From the NCBI GenBank assembly GCA_014529385.2, contig CM043953.1:68134372-68198371 (forward strand): a stretch of 64,000 bases of DNA. Direction: 5' to 3'. Position 1 is the stretch's first letter. Each line of letters begins with the position of its first letter. The notes beneath the pieces were generated by a model. The model did no database searches. It was given only the letters and a program-made list of their open reading frames with translations, and was not told the origin of the DNA. The stretch comes from Adiantum capillus-veneris. Its lineage: Eukaryota; Streptophyta; Polypodiopsida; Polypodiales; Pteridaceae. This document shows, one piece after another, positions 30,625-41,500 of the stretch. Made by a program: the position numbers and the translations under genes.

Positions 30625-33600
30625 GTGATGGGGGTCATTCTTAAAGACCCAAAAAGATTGACACAATCTGAAGCATCCCCAACAAACCGAGAGGAACCAT
30701 CAGGTACGCAATCCTTCAAGGATACAAGTAAGTTACATCGGATGCTCTCCAATGAGTTAACCGATGAAGAGAGGAAGGAATATGTCTCCATGCTAGGTAA
30801 CTTCACTACATTGTTCATTGATGGCTATGATAAGATCACAGGAATCACAATAGTACAACACCGCATAAAACTCAAAGAAGGAAGTAAACCCGTTGGTGCA
30901 CCCAAATCTGGTCGGCCCAAGGAGAGCTCAAAAGCCGTTACATGGAGGTTCCCAAGCAGATAGCAAAGTGCTTGAGCAGGTGATTAATGCAGTGTTCAAT
31001 AGATCCAATTGTGATATGTATGCCAAATGCAGTTCTTGGCAGGCCAAAGAGGACTTTCAAGCTCAGCTGATTGGGTCTTTTAGAAGTGCTAAAGTTGGGT
31101 GAGTGTATATCCTTACTCACGATGATATCTTGATATGTATGTAGAGATTGATCGTGCTCGGCAAACTCAAGTGTTTTATATACTTAAAGGCCAATGTCTA
31201 GCAAGTTTATAATCGGAAGCCTTGACAGCTTGTGTTTGTCGACGATCGGGATGATAATGCTATTCTCAGTATATATTTTGGGACTCGTTTTTTAAAGAGT
31301 CGATTGTATTCCGTTATGGTCGGTTGTGGCCATGTCATCATCAGCGTGAGCAAAGGTCCTTTCTATGAAGATTCGAGTGGAGATGGGCTCCCGGGTGGTG
31401 GGACCGGTGGCCAAGCGGAAACCTCCTTTTAAGGAAATGGCGGTGCTACTGAAGCAACGCACGAAAGGTGGATGGTTGCACGACAGGTGCGGGGAGGAGT
31501 TACCATGCAGGGAGGTTGCCTTCTTGGTGAAAATAGGACCGCAAGTTACACGGAACGGGAGGCCAAGAGATGGCTGGATGATAGCGTTAGGCAGGGGGGC
31601 GTGCTGAACGAGGTCACGGACCTACAAGCGGGGGTGGCCAGTGGCTTGTGAGAAGGACGAAGACCAAGACCTCCAATTACAGACAAAGCCAAGAGCTAAG
31701 GGGAGCTCACAACATAATAGAGGGGACATATAGTGCAGGAGGCGGAGTTGGAAAAGGGGAGGCAATAAGCTGTGGAGGGCATTGGTTGCAAGAGGAAGAG
31801 GACCGCTAGTTGCACGGGGCTGCATACAAAATGGGTGACGACCCTGTGGAGGAGGTGGGGAAGTATGAAAGGGATCAATCGAGAGCTGCAGGTTGAGCGG
31901 GGTTGTGGGCTAGGAAGGCAGCTACTGCAGGAAGGTAGCACTGTTTGAGAGCGCAAGGGGAGGAGATTCATGGAGGATAACACCCAGGGGTGCCAAGAAG
32001 CATGGTACAGAGGGGAGCCGCTAAAGGATTGGCAGGAGGAGGGAAATCAATAGGAGAAGGGGACGCTACTCTCTAGGGAGAGGAAGCCATAATAATGTGA
32101 TTGAGGAGTGCTTCTTTGATTGAAGAGAGCAGAAGGGTCAAAAGAAGGGGGTGCACAGGTGAAAGAAACAGGGATGATGATGGTTATGGAAGGAAGCTAT
32201 GTTGCAGGTAATTGGACCATCAAGGAGTTTCGGGCACCATTATAGAGAGAAGTGGCTGCTACCTGAGCTAAGCAAGGGAGCTATCGGAAAAGAATGTTGC
32301 AGATTTGGGTTGTTGCAAGCAAGGCTGCATGTTGAAAACAAGACCAATTTGAGGACTGTGTGAGAAGGGACTCATTGGATGCTGCACCAAGGAGGGAGTT
32401 TTTTCTCAGAGAGATCCATCATTGTACACGTTTTGCTAATCAAATCAACTTGAAACGCCATATGCTTGTTGCTTGAGTGATCAATAAAGATCATATTTTT
32501 CTCTCGCTCTCTTACCTAATGTTATCGTGTATATGTGTGCTTAGGAGGGATGGTGGATGTAGCTAGGGGTTCTCTTTATGTGGATGCAGGGTGTGTCATA
32601 AGGGTGTAAACTTGTAAGAAAATGGGTGTATGTCAATGATCATGAAAAGTATCTGTACATGTTAGCATATCCTTGGTCACCTATATGCGGCTATATGTCT
32701 CTATGAGGGGTTAGAAGCAGTAGCCATCATAATGTGCTTTGTGATCGAGTATATGTAGTTGGGATCGGTCGGGTACGGGCTTGGACAATAGTCGTTGCTA
32801 GATTGTGAGTCTAGGTGTGTTTGCTAGGGGATATGGGTGCAGTGAAATCGCTGGGCTATAGAGAGGCATTCAGATTGTGTGCTGGTGTTTTTCTCATTTC
32901 CCCCTTTCCACCGTAGTGCAAAAGCTCAGAAGACTTGGGGTAATCCAACAAGAAGCACTACTCAAAGAAGTGAGGAATTTGCTACAGGTAGGTTTCATCT
33001 ACCCCGTTGAAGACTCAGAATGGGTCTCTCCAGTAGTAGTCACACCAAAGAAGAATGGCATGTGGAGAGTCTGTGTGGACTATAAACCTCTCAATGCAGC
33101 CACAAAGAGGGATCACTTTCTCCTCCCATTCCAAGATGAAATTCTCAATGAAGTGGCGGGTCATGAGCGCTACACAGTATGTGATGGCTACTCAGGATAC
33201 TTTCAGATTGGCATTGCGGAAGAAGATTAGAAAAAGACAACTTTCATAACACCTTGGGGATGCATTGCTTACAGAGTGATGCATTTTGGCCTCACCAACG
33301 CTCCGGCCACATTCCAGTGCTATGTAACTTTTGTCTTCCAACCATACTTTGGAATGTCAATACGGGTCTTCATAGATGATTTTTGCATCTATAGTTCACG
33401 CTCCCTCCATTTGAGCAAAGTCTACGATGGCCTGACCAAGCTGCAAACCTTGGGTGGCCAGCTCAACGTGGATAAGTGTCACATTGGTGAAAGCAAAGTC
33501 ACTCATGTAATTTCAGCAAAAGGGATTGAGGCTAACCCTAGCAAGATCCAAGCTCTGGTATCTTTGTCATTACCCACCACAGCTAAGCAGTTGGTTTCTT

Positions 33601-34013
33601 TCCTTCAGAAGGTAAGATACTTAAGCAGGTTCATTCACTTCCTATCTCAAGTGGTCCTCCCTCTACAACAAGTCACCCAGAGGGATGTCTTCTCATGGAG
33701 TGAAGAAAATGAGCAACAATTTACCGAGGTGAAGCAAATCCTAGCCACGCTTCCCACCATTTCACCCCCTAGATGGGACGAGCCATTTTATGTGAACCCC
33801 AATGTAGGAAGTGATACACTCGGAGCCATACTAATGCAAAAGGACGCCCAAACTTCTTTCATGCGTCCTATCTACTTCTCTAGTCGTGTCATGAACCCAT
33901 CAGAAAAGGGATTCACTCGAGTAGAACACATGGTGCTCGCACTAATGTTTGCTACCACAAAGTTCCGCTCTTATCTACTGCCTAGACCTTTTGTAATTCT
34001 GACAATGAAGTAG
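30625..34013 (+). pseudogene. G1 reverse transcriptase and first RNase H, split by a solo LTR
   Basis: The lead-in (MLSNELTDEERKEYVSMLG, IKLKEGSKPV) ends at 30,893, and the frame resumes at 32,911 as VQKLRRLGVIQQEALLKEV. RT motifs follow: GFIYPVEDSEWVSPVVVTPK, WRVCVDYKPLNAATK, DGYSGYFQI, a stop at 33,228, ITPWGCIAYRVMHFGLTNAP, and the active site FIDDFCIYS. The first RNase H follows (FYVNPNVGSDTLGAILMQ, RPIYFSSRVM, E.GFTRVE.MVLALMFA). Its usual first catalytic aspartate (VDAS) is replaced by VNPNV. It ends with a stop at 34,013. Confidence 0.88.
30894..32910 (+). mobile_element. Second insertion in G1 pol, probably a solo LTR (2.0 kb)
   Basis: It separates two halves of the RT lead-in. Ends are TGGTGCACCC...CCTTTCCA (TG...CA). 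CCGT stands on both sides (30,890-30,893 and 32,911-32,914); removing the insert and one CCGT joins KPV to VQKLRRLG in frame. An AATAAA lies at 32,484-32,489. No proteins were recognised inside. It does not resemble the other LTRs here, so the family is unknown. Confidence 0.75.
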
Positions 34014-34028
34014 GTTTTTCCGTATGTA

Positions 34029-34823
34029 ATGCAACACATGGATGTCTCATCTAGGATCTCTAAATGGCTAGTTAGGTTACAAGAGTTTGACTACACCATG
34101 CAAGTAGAAAACTCCACCAGGGCTAGTTTAGCAGGTATTCTCACTCATCGCCTTTATGAGAAGAAGCTGAAGGTCAACACGAAAGCAGAAGAAGAGACAC
34201 CAATGGTAAAAAGTCCTAAGCTAGAAAGAGCTGACTCTTTTTTCTTTGACGGAGCATACAAGAGAACAGTGGACCAGTCTACAACTGGCATCATCATTTT
34301 CAATGAGCAATAGGAAAGGGTATTCTCCATAGGGCAGCTATTACACTCCCACTTCAACAATGAAGCAGAGTATGCAACTTTAAGTCTTGGGTTAGAACAG
34401 TGTATTTTGCAAGGGATTCAACACCTAAATGTGTTTGGCGATGCCTTGCTTTTGATAAAGCAGATAAATGGCACTTGGGTTTGTAAAAACCAGGTTTTAC
34501 TTGGTCAACTACACCAAGTTAAGGATCTTTTAAAAAATTTTGAAGCACTGCAATTATTTCATGTCCCCAGGACAGAAAATCAGGAAGTAGATGCTCCAAC
34601 CAAGGAGAGAATACAAGACGTTCCCATAGGAGCAATCAAACTAAAACTACCCTTCTTCCAAGGTAGTGATGCGATGCCTGATATCATCAGCTTTCTAGAT
34701 ACAGGAGAATGTGAGGAAGGGTACACTAGGGGCCAGAAACAGTGGCTGGTAAGGAAGGCTACCAGATACCGCCTTGTAAACGACCACTTGTATTGTAAAG
34801 GCAAGGATCAGATTCTCAGGTGA
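34029..34823 (+). pseudogene. G1 second RNase H (Tat-type, archaeal-like)
   Basis: After a connecting segment (ISKWLVRLQEFDYTMQVENS) comes a complete second RNase H: SFFFDGAYKR, FNNEAEYATLSLGLEQC, VFGDALLLIKQINGTW. The catalytic D, E and D are all present. A stop at 34,311-34,313 interrupts it. A second RNase H of this kind is a known mark of the Tat lineage, and its intact residues contrast with the damaged first one. The tail (EEGYTRGQKQWLVRKATRYR) leads into integrase. Confidence 0.85.
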
Positions 34824-35996
34824 GTACCAACCTCCAGTGAGATCACAGAGGTAATTTCGAGTTGCCATAATGGTGTCTGTGGTGGTCATTTTGCTTTAGA
34901 TATCACCAGTAGGAAGATTCTATAGGCAGGATACTCTTGGCCTAGTCTGAACAGGGATGTGCATCATTGGTGTAAAACATGCAAGGCCTGTCAAGTGGCC
35001 AGTGATCGCACACTAACCTATGAACCACAAACTTCTATCATCTCATATGGTCCATTTGAGAAATGGGGAATAGATGCAATCGGTCCTCTACCAAGGGCCC
35101 AATCAGATAAACTATACATTCTAATCGGTGTAGACTACATGACCCGATGGGCGGAAGCAGTAGCCCACCACCCGCATTACAGTCCAAGAGGTAGCAAATT
35201 TCATATTTGAGCACATATGTTGCCGTTTTGGCACTCATCTTGAGATAATATCAGATAGGGGACCAGGTTTCAGAGGTGATATGGTAGGAGAACTGAAGAA
35301 AAAGTTAGGCATTACAGTCCGGCATTCCACACCATACTATCCACAGTGTTACAGCCTAGTAGAAAAGGTAAATGGAATGATCTGCAAAATCATCACAAAG
35401 CAGGTGAATAACGACACAGAAGACAGGGATAAACACCTCATGGCCGCTCTATGGGCCTACCGAACGACGTTCCAAACATCATTAGGTTTCACCCCTTTCC
35501 ATCTAGTTTACGGAAAGGAGGCAATTCTACCCATTGGGTACAGATAGCCAGCCAAATACAGCGCCCAATTGTAAATCTCCTCAACCACATCCTGGATCTG
35601 GAAAGACTCTGATTAGATAGGGAAGATGCAATCAATCACTATGCAGCACAGGCAGAGCGACGCTGGCTCACCTTCAATCAAGGGCTTAAGGAAAAGGGCT
35701 TGGAAAAAGTCATGTTAGTATTGGGATACGACAACAGATTTGACAGCAGGAAGGACAAGAAATTTCAACCCCGATGGGAAGGACCATTCATTGTCAAAAG
35801 GCGCTATGACAATGGCAGCTATAAGCTGATGGAAGCAGATGGGAGAATTCACAAGACTAGAGTCAATGGATGGAGGCTAAAAAGGTATTTCCTTAGGTTT
35901 GATCGAGACTTCATGCTAGATATTCCGGAAGAGGGGGTACCCTCCAACTCCGCGACTAAAGAGTCAGAGGTAGGGCTAGAAGCACGAATGCCCTAG
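34824..35996 (+). pseudogene. G1 integrase
   Basis: It has an HHCC zinc-binding region (CHNGVCGGHFALD, HHWCKTCKACQVA) and the core: KWGIDAIGPLPRA for the first aspartate, ISDRGPGFRGDM for the second, and YYPQCYSLVEKVNGMI for the glutamate. It continues LWAYRTTFQTSLGFTPFHLVY and ends with the C-terminal fold (FQPRWEGPFIVKRRYDNGSY, RVNGWRLKRY). Frames change at about 35,210 and 35,548, and there are stops at 34,822 and 34,923. No chromodomain follows, in contrast to M and B. Confidence 0.88.
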
Positions 35997-35999
35997 CCA

Positions 36000-36012
36000 G
36001 ACGGGAGGGCTA
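36000..36012 (+). other. Polypurine tract of G1
   Basis: GACGGGAGGGCTAA ends one base before the LTR start TGTCTGCC at 36,013. Confidence 0.75.
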
Positions 36013-36356
36013 ATGTCTGCCGGTTTTCGAAATCGCGACCGCAAGAACCAAACCCCAAGAAGAGGAGAGCATATTACCAATAGAAAAAAAGAAAAAGAAA
36101 AAAAAAGAGGTTTCTTTGACATTCACCACCCCTCTAGGCTTAACCATTGGCGGGGCGCCACCAATTCGGCCACATCTTCCCATTATTGCCAGAAGACAGG
36201 GCTCTCTCTCTCCTACTGCTCGGCTCTGCCAACACACTCTCTCTCACTTACTCTGTCGCTGCATCATCGGGCCCAGTGGGCGCATGAAACGAGATACCAC
36301 TGTCACACCCCCTCTAACGGGCCGCCAGTTTTGTAAATATTCTCTCTATCTCTCTC

Positions 36357-36412
<56 letters not shown>

Positions 36413-36634
36413 TCGTCCATATTCCAACCCAATCGGCCGCCATACCTCACCCCTCCCTCTTCCCTCTCGTCCACACCCCCTCGGCTCCACTCTCCTCCCT
36501 ATTCCCCCCCCCCTGTTTTCTTCCCACCGGTGGACCACCGCCCTATCTTCCCCTATCTTTCCCCCCCTCACTTCCCCCCTCACTCACACACTCTCTCTCA
36601 CGCTCTTCCCCACGGTGGGAACCCTCCATTATGA

Positions 36635-36706
<72 letters not shown>

Positions 36707-36855
36707 AAACCACTATACCCCCTCCCCTTGTCCCCTACGTTGACCACGCTCACATCCCCCCCTTCTCGCCCACTGTCGGCCACGGGCCACCGAGCGAAGC
36801 CCATCCCGCTATCTTGCGCGCTCTCTCTACCACAGCCCGAAGGCGCACCAGGGCC

Positions 36856-36897
<42 letters not shown>

Positions 36898-37086
36898 CAC
36901 CCTCACCTCCACCCGGCATCATGCTCCCTCACCCCGCCATTTCTTGCTCTCTCACCTGTGTCGAGCAGCCCATGCGGGCGTAGTAGAACCGTATGATCCT
37001 CTCTCTCTCTCTCTCACCCACCACACACACACACACACACATCCCCTTCCCCTCCCATCTCTCCCCGGCCCATGCTGGCCTGTCTT

Positions 37087-37134
<48 letters not shown>

Positions 37135-37209
37135 GCTCGTCGTGAGCAGGCCGATACGGGCGCGGGGTAAAGCACACCCACGCCCACACACCCACACTTC
37201 ACCCCGTTT

Positions 37210-37263
<54 letters not shown>

Positions 37264-37409
37264 GATATCAACATTATTCTCGTTCCCACGCACATTTATC
37301 CATACACACTCACACTTGCGCACTCACACATATACACACACGCCTCCAGTCACCCATACACAGCACACGCACGCATATATGCACACTCACAACAAAGAAG
37401 AAAAAGAAA
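36013..37409 (+). repeat. G1 3' LTR, truncated by the next insertion
   Basis: Aligns with 12,762-14,330 of the 5' LTR, including CT tracts and the 'cacaacaaagaagaaaaagaaa' segment. It stops at 37,409, exactly where an Athila-like LTR begins with TGTTAACCC. Its remaining ~1.1 kb is not found beyond that element in this window. A (CA)n run at 37,214-37,257 is longer than in the 5' copy. Confidence 0.85.
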
Positions 37410-38004
37410 TGTTAACCCTCACGGCTCACGGACACCCTATCACCTACGATGGATGTTGTGACCTACGGCGGACATTGTATTATTTATTTGGTAGAGTCAG
37501 GTACCGGGCTTGTCGGTCCAATAGGAAAAGAGTAAGAGTGATCGCCGATGAGAGGCGCACTCTAACTGGAACATTCAAGGGATTAGTTGGCTAAGCATGG
37601 GCGCCCAAGTGTGAATGGGGAGAGCTCATATAAAAGTCAACTAAACCTAAAATTCACTCATTCTCTCATTTGTGCAATTGAAGAGTGCTCTTGCTCCATC
37701 TCCATCTCCATCTTCTTCTTCTTCACCTCCTTGTGTGTGTGTGTATGTGAGAGAGTGAGAGTGTGTGTGCGATTGAGCATTGCGAAGGCACGACGGCGGC
37801 GAAGCGGTTGAGCACGGCACGACTGCAGCTTCTTCTTCATCGCGGCGAGGAATCCACCACGAAGGCGAGCGTAGAGCGGTGAGTGACACACCCTTTGCTC
37901 TCTTGAGCTTGCTAGATTAGTCTTGTTGTGTGCTTGGAGCCATTTGTGGCTCGCACACGGTGTATTGGCAAGTTCCTTGCATTGACACGTGCGACATACG
38001 CACA
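37410..38004 (+). repeat. Athila-like 5' LTR (595 bp)
   Basis: Starts TGTTAACCC directly after the G1 LTR break and ends ACGCACA before a short TATTTT spacer and the primer site. No second copy was seen, so the left border rests on the break in G1 and the right border on the primer site. Confidence 0.7.
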
Positions 38005-38010
38005 TATTTT

Positions 38011-38028
38011 TGGCGCCGCTGCCGGGGA
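38011..38028 (+). other. Primer-binding site (tRNA-Asp)
   Basis: TGGCGCCGCTGCCGGGGA differs by one base from the tRNA-Asp site TGGCGCCGTTGCCGGGGA well known from Athila-type elements. Confidence 0.85.
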
Positions 38029-38581
38029 TTGCCGTGCATTAAGCTCGAGTAGCACTCTGTGCTTCTCCGTGGTGCAAATTTCTATTGTAGGAAAGGTAAG
38101 GAAGGAGTGTGTGTGTGTTGAGAAGAGGGATTTGGTGTTATACTATGTGTTTTTTTTATTAATGGAGTTTTTAAAGGTTCTGTGTTTATTCTCTGTGTAT
38201 TAAGGTAGTTAGTTTTCTTTGTTATTAGAGATTTCAAAGGTTCTGTAAACATTCTCTGTGTATTAAGGTAGTTAGTTTTCTGTGTATAGTAAGTAGGAAG
38301 TAGATTAGTGAGAGTTAATAGAGTGTGTTAGTGTATAAGAGTAGGTATATTAGTTAGAAGTAGGTAGAGAGAGTGTGTGTGTGCTCTCGCGCAGGCTGCG
38401 GCGGCCTTATCCTTAAAAAAAAAAAATAAAAAAATAAATAAAAATAAAGGTAGGACCGAGATCAGGAATATCTCCCAGATCCAAGCCCAGACCCAAGCCC
38501 AAGTTCACGCTCAGGCCTAGGCCTCAGTTGCCTTTTAAAAAAAACGAATTTTAGCTTCACACGTAGCTAAAAATTGATTTT
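38029..38581 (+). other. Leader of the Athila-like element
   Basis: Contains a near-perfect local duplication of 'gttctgt...attctctgtgtattaaggtagttagttttct' (about 38,177-38,222 and 38,237-38,282), an A-rich tract at 38,416-38,448 and no coding frame. Confidence 0.6.
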
Positions 38582-41500
38582 TTGAGGACCAACGGAACGT
38601 CAGATGCCCGAAAATTGTGCTGTAAAGCACACAGCGACCCTTTAAGTGATACGTTCGTTTCGAGCTATCACACACTTCAATCAAAAAAATCAAACATTAA
38701 AAAACATATCAAAAACAAGAAAAAATCAAGTAGAAAACGGGGTGCAAAACACCCACAAAACAAAGCAGTTAACCTTCGAGGTTATTCGCCGATGCTTGTA
38801 GGGCACCCAAAGCGCATGTATCTACGCTCTGGTCGTGTGCTAGAGTCCGAACAACTAGCTAGTGCTTCGATTTACGGGGGTACTCACTATCCTTCCACGC
38901 TAGGGTCTACGCCCTCGGTGGGGACCCAAGGTAGTGCAACCCAAGACCCAAATAAAGCGGCTAGCGACTCTTCCTCTGACTACGATATTATGGAAGAGCA
39001 TCTTACACAAAGCCCCGGGGGAACAAATGAAACCGTACCTAGCTGGACCCAGCAACCTGGAACTAGTGTTTTTAGCAGTTTGATGGAAACTTTTAGTAGA
39101 GCTACGCGCTCTGAACCTACGGCTAGTGAAGTAAACGAAGGGGGCGGGGAAGTAGAATCACCATTCACATCTCCTGTAGACCCCACAATCCCTCAGAGTG
39201 TCCACGTGGACATTCTACCTACCTCATTTAATGAGGGCCCTACCGAGCTACCACCTTCCAAAGTCGCCTCTAAGGTAGCGGTGACTAAAAGTCAAAACAC
39301 GGGAAGCAACATTGCATCCACCTCACGACAACCCTCTAGTACACCAAGTTTGGACTGGGTATTTCTCAATGACAATTGGGAATATGACCTACACACAGAG
39401 ACTTTGACCGACCTATACATGGGCTACACATACCATGTGGGTTGGTTAGAAGTTGTACAATCCACATCTAGTGCCACTAGTCTAGAGGAACAACAACACA
39501 TGATCTGCAATGTCATCCATAGGATTATCCAGTCCGAGAGGCAAAATCGAGGAATAAACATAGCTTCGACGGGTCCTATGCGATTTTTAGACACGGGCAA
39601 AGGGAAACAACCCACTCTATTACAAATGGAGACTCCCCCAGTGAGTCCCATCGATCCCCCATATGTTGTTTCGCCAGGGGTCTCAATGCAATCTGAGCCC
39701 ACAAGTGATAGCTTTACTTTTCCAAGTCTAGCTCATCTTTCCGTGGATGACACCACGGCTACCATGCCCACCCCAATGATGGGCATGCCGAGAAACACGC
39801 CATGGACCTCGTTTGTTAGTAAAGCACCGCTACATGGTTGCTCAATGCCTGCAACAGTACCTACAAGTGTGTACCAATCGTATGCACCTATTGGTCCACA
39901 TACTCATGTAGTCCCTACCCCTCCCATTGTTTCAACTACCTATGCTCCACAACCACAATACACAAGTTCTTATTTCCATGGGACTATACTAGCTAGCATT
40001 AGCATGTCACATTCGACGTCTGCTATGCCTAGGGCCACTCATATGAACTATGGACCACCACATGGCACAACATCGTACCCAACGTGGAACCCAAGGGCTT
40101 CCTATGCGCCAAGCCCAATGCCAATACCTACTCCACATGTAGTCTCTGGAGCGCCTTCACCCACGGAGCCTGCTCACTTAGGTGACTTGGCAACATTTGC
40201 TCAAGCTATTGGTCGATCTATTGTTGAGAATATGCGTAACACGCCTGATAGAGAGCCTAGAAGTAAGGCAGTACAAATAGCCAAGCTCACACAAAAATTT
40301 AGTGGAGACGGGGATGTGAGAAAGCATATCGAAGTGTTTGAACAAATATGTGATTCTCTAGGAGAACACAATGACCTACATAAGAGCAATGCTTTAAGCC
40401 TAACCTTAAGTGGAAAGGCTGGGGATTGGTATAGAACCCTAAGGGTGGAAGAAAAAACGATTTACCCTACTCTTAGGAGACTGTTCTTGAAAGAATACAT
40501 ATGAGAGGGAGTACTTTGGGGTGTAGCCTCTCAGCTTCAGAAAGCCCAACGAGAGGAAGGAGAGTCGGTGAGAGACTTTATAAGTCGCTTGAAGCATTTG
40601 AACTCTCGTTGTAATCCAAATGAGTGCTTCAACAATAACCAATTGCTTGATAGATTCATTTGGGGATTACGACATGAGGATATCTACAATGGCCTAGTCA
40701 TTAGAGGTATCACCACTTGGGAAGCAGTCACCATCAATGCGATCCAATTGGAGGATAATTTAATGATTCAAGGAGAAAGAGTGTCTGTTGAGCCTAAATC
40801 TATTAGCTCGCAAGCATCAGGGCATCAGCCAATGACCCTAAAGCCTATTGCTAAGGAGCCAAAGATATCTGAGATGACTTTAGCAGATCTCACTAAGGCT
40901 ATTCAAGAGAGTCTTAGAGACAATCGTGCTCTGCAGAACAATCATATGTATCCAAGAAGGGAGTAACAATGGTGCTTAGTATGCTATGGACCGCATAGTA
41001 CCAGTGAATGCCCTACTTTTAGAGTAAAATTCAATGGGAACTGCAATGCCTGTGGGAGGTATGGTCATCAAGCTAAGGATTGCATAGTATATAAGCGTGC
41101 GATGGCCAATAGACCAACCTTAGCATGGACAGACACACCTCGAGTGCCTGCATTGATGCCGGCCCCACCTCTTGAACAAACGTCACAACACATGGTCCCT
41201 AGGGCCCAAAATGTTATTCAAACAACACTCTTACCACCTCCAGTGCTAGGACCGCAACCACCACATCCGAGAATCACTTCTGTGAATCAAGTGGGTTGTG
41301 AGTCATCTATTTCTTGTTTGGAAGGCTATGAGGAAGATATAGATCCTAATATTGCCTATGGGACGGATGTGCTTGAAGAAAGTCCACAATACTACATGGA
41401 GGACTATTGGGGACAAGTCAAACCTGTATATCAAGTAGCTGCTCTTGCGGCAAGAGGCCAAAATATCAATTACACCGCTAAGAGACCACCTCTTCAATGC

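Larger units (their letters stand above)
12762..37409 (+). mobile_element. Element G1: Tat/Ogre-like Ty3 element carrying five later insertions
   Basis: The element's own parts are: 5' LTR 12,762-14,510 plus 18,200-18,204 plus 23,973-24,767; PBS at 24,770; ORF1; gag; protease; RT; two RNase H domains; integrase; polypurine tract; and the first ~1.4 kb of the 3' LTR (36,013-37,409). Without the insertions the 5' LTR is about 2.55 kb, close to the 2.6-kb related solo LTR at 26,327. The second RNase H after RT and an extra ORF before gag are features known from Tat/Ogre elements. All coding parts are damaged. Confidence 0.85.
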
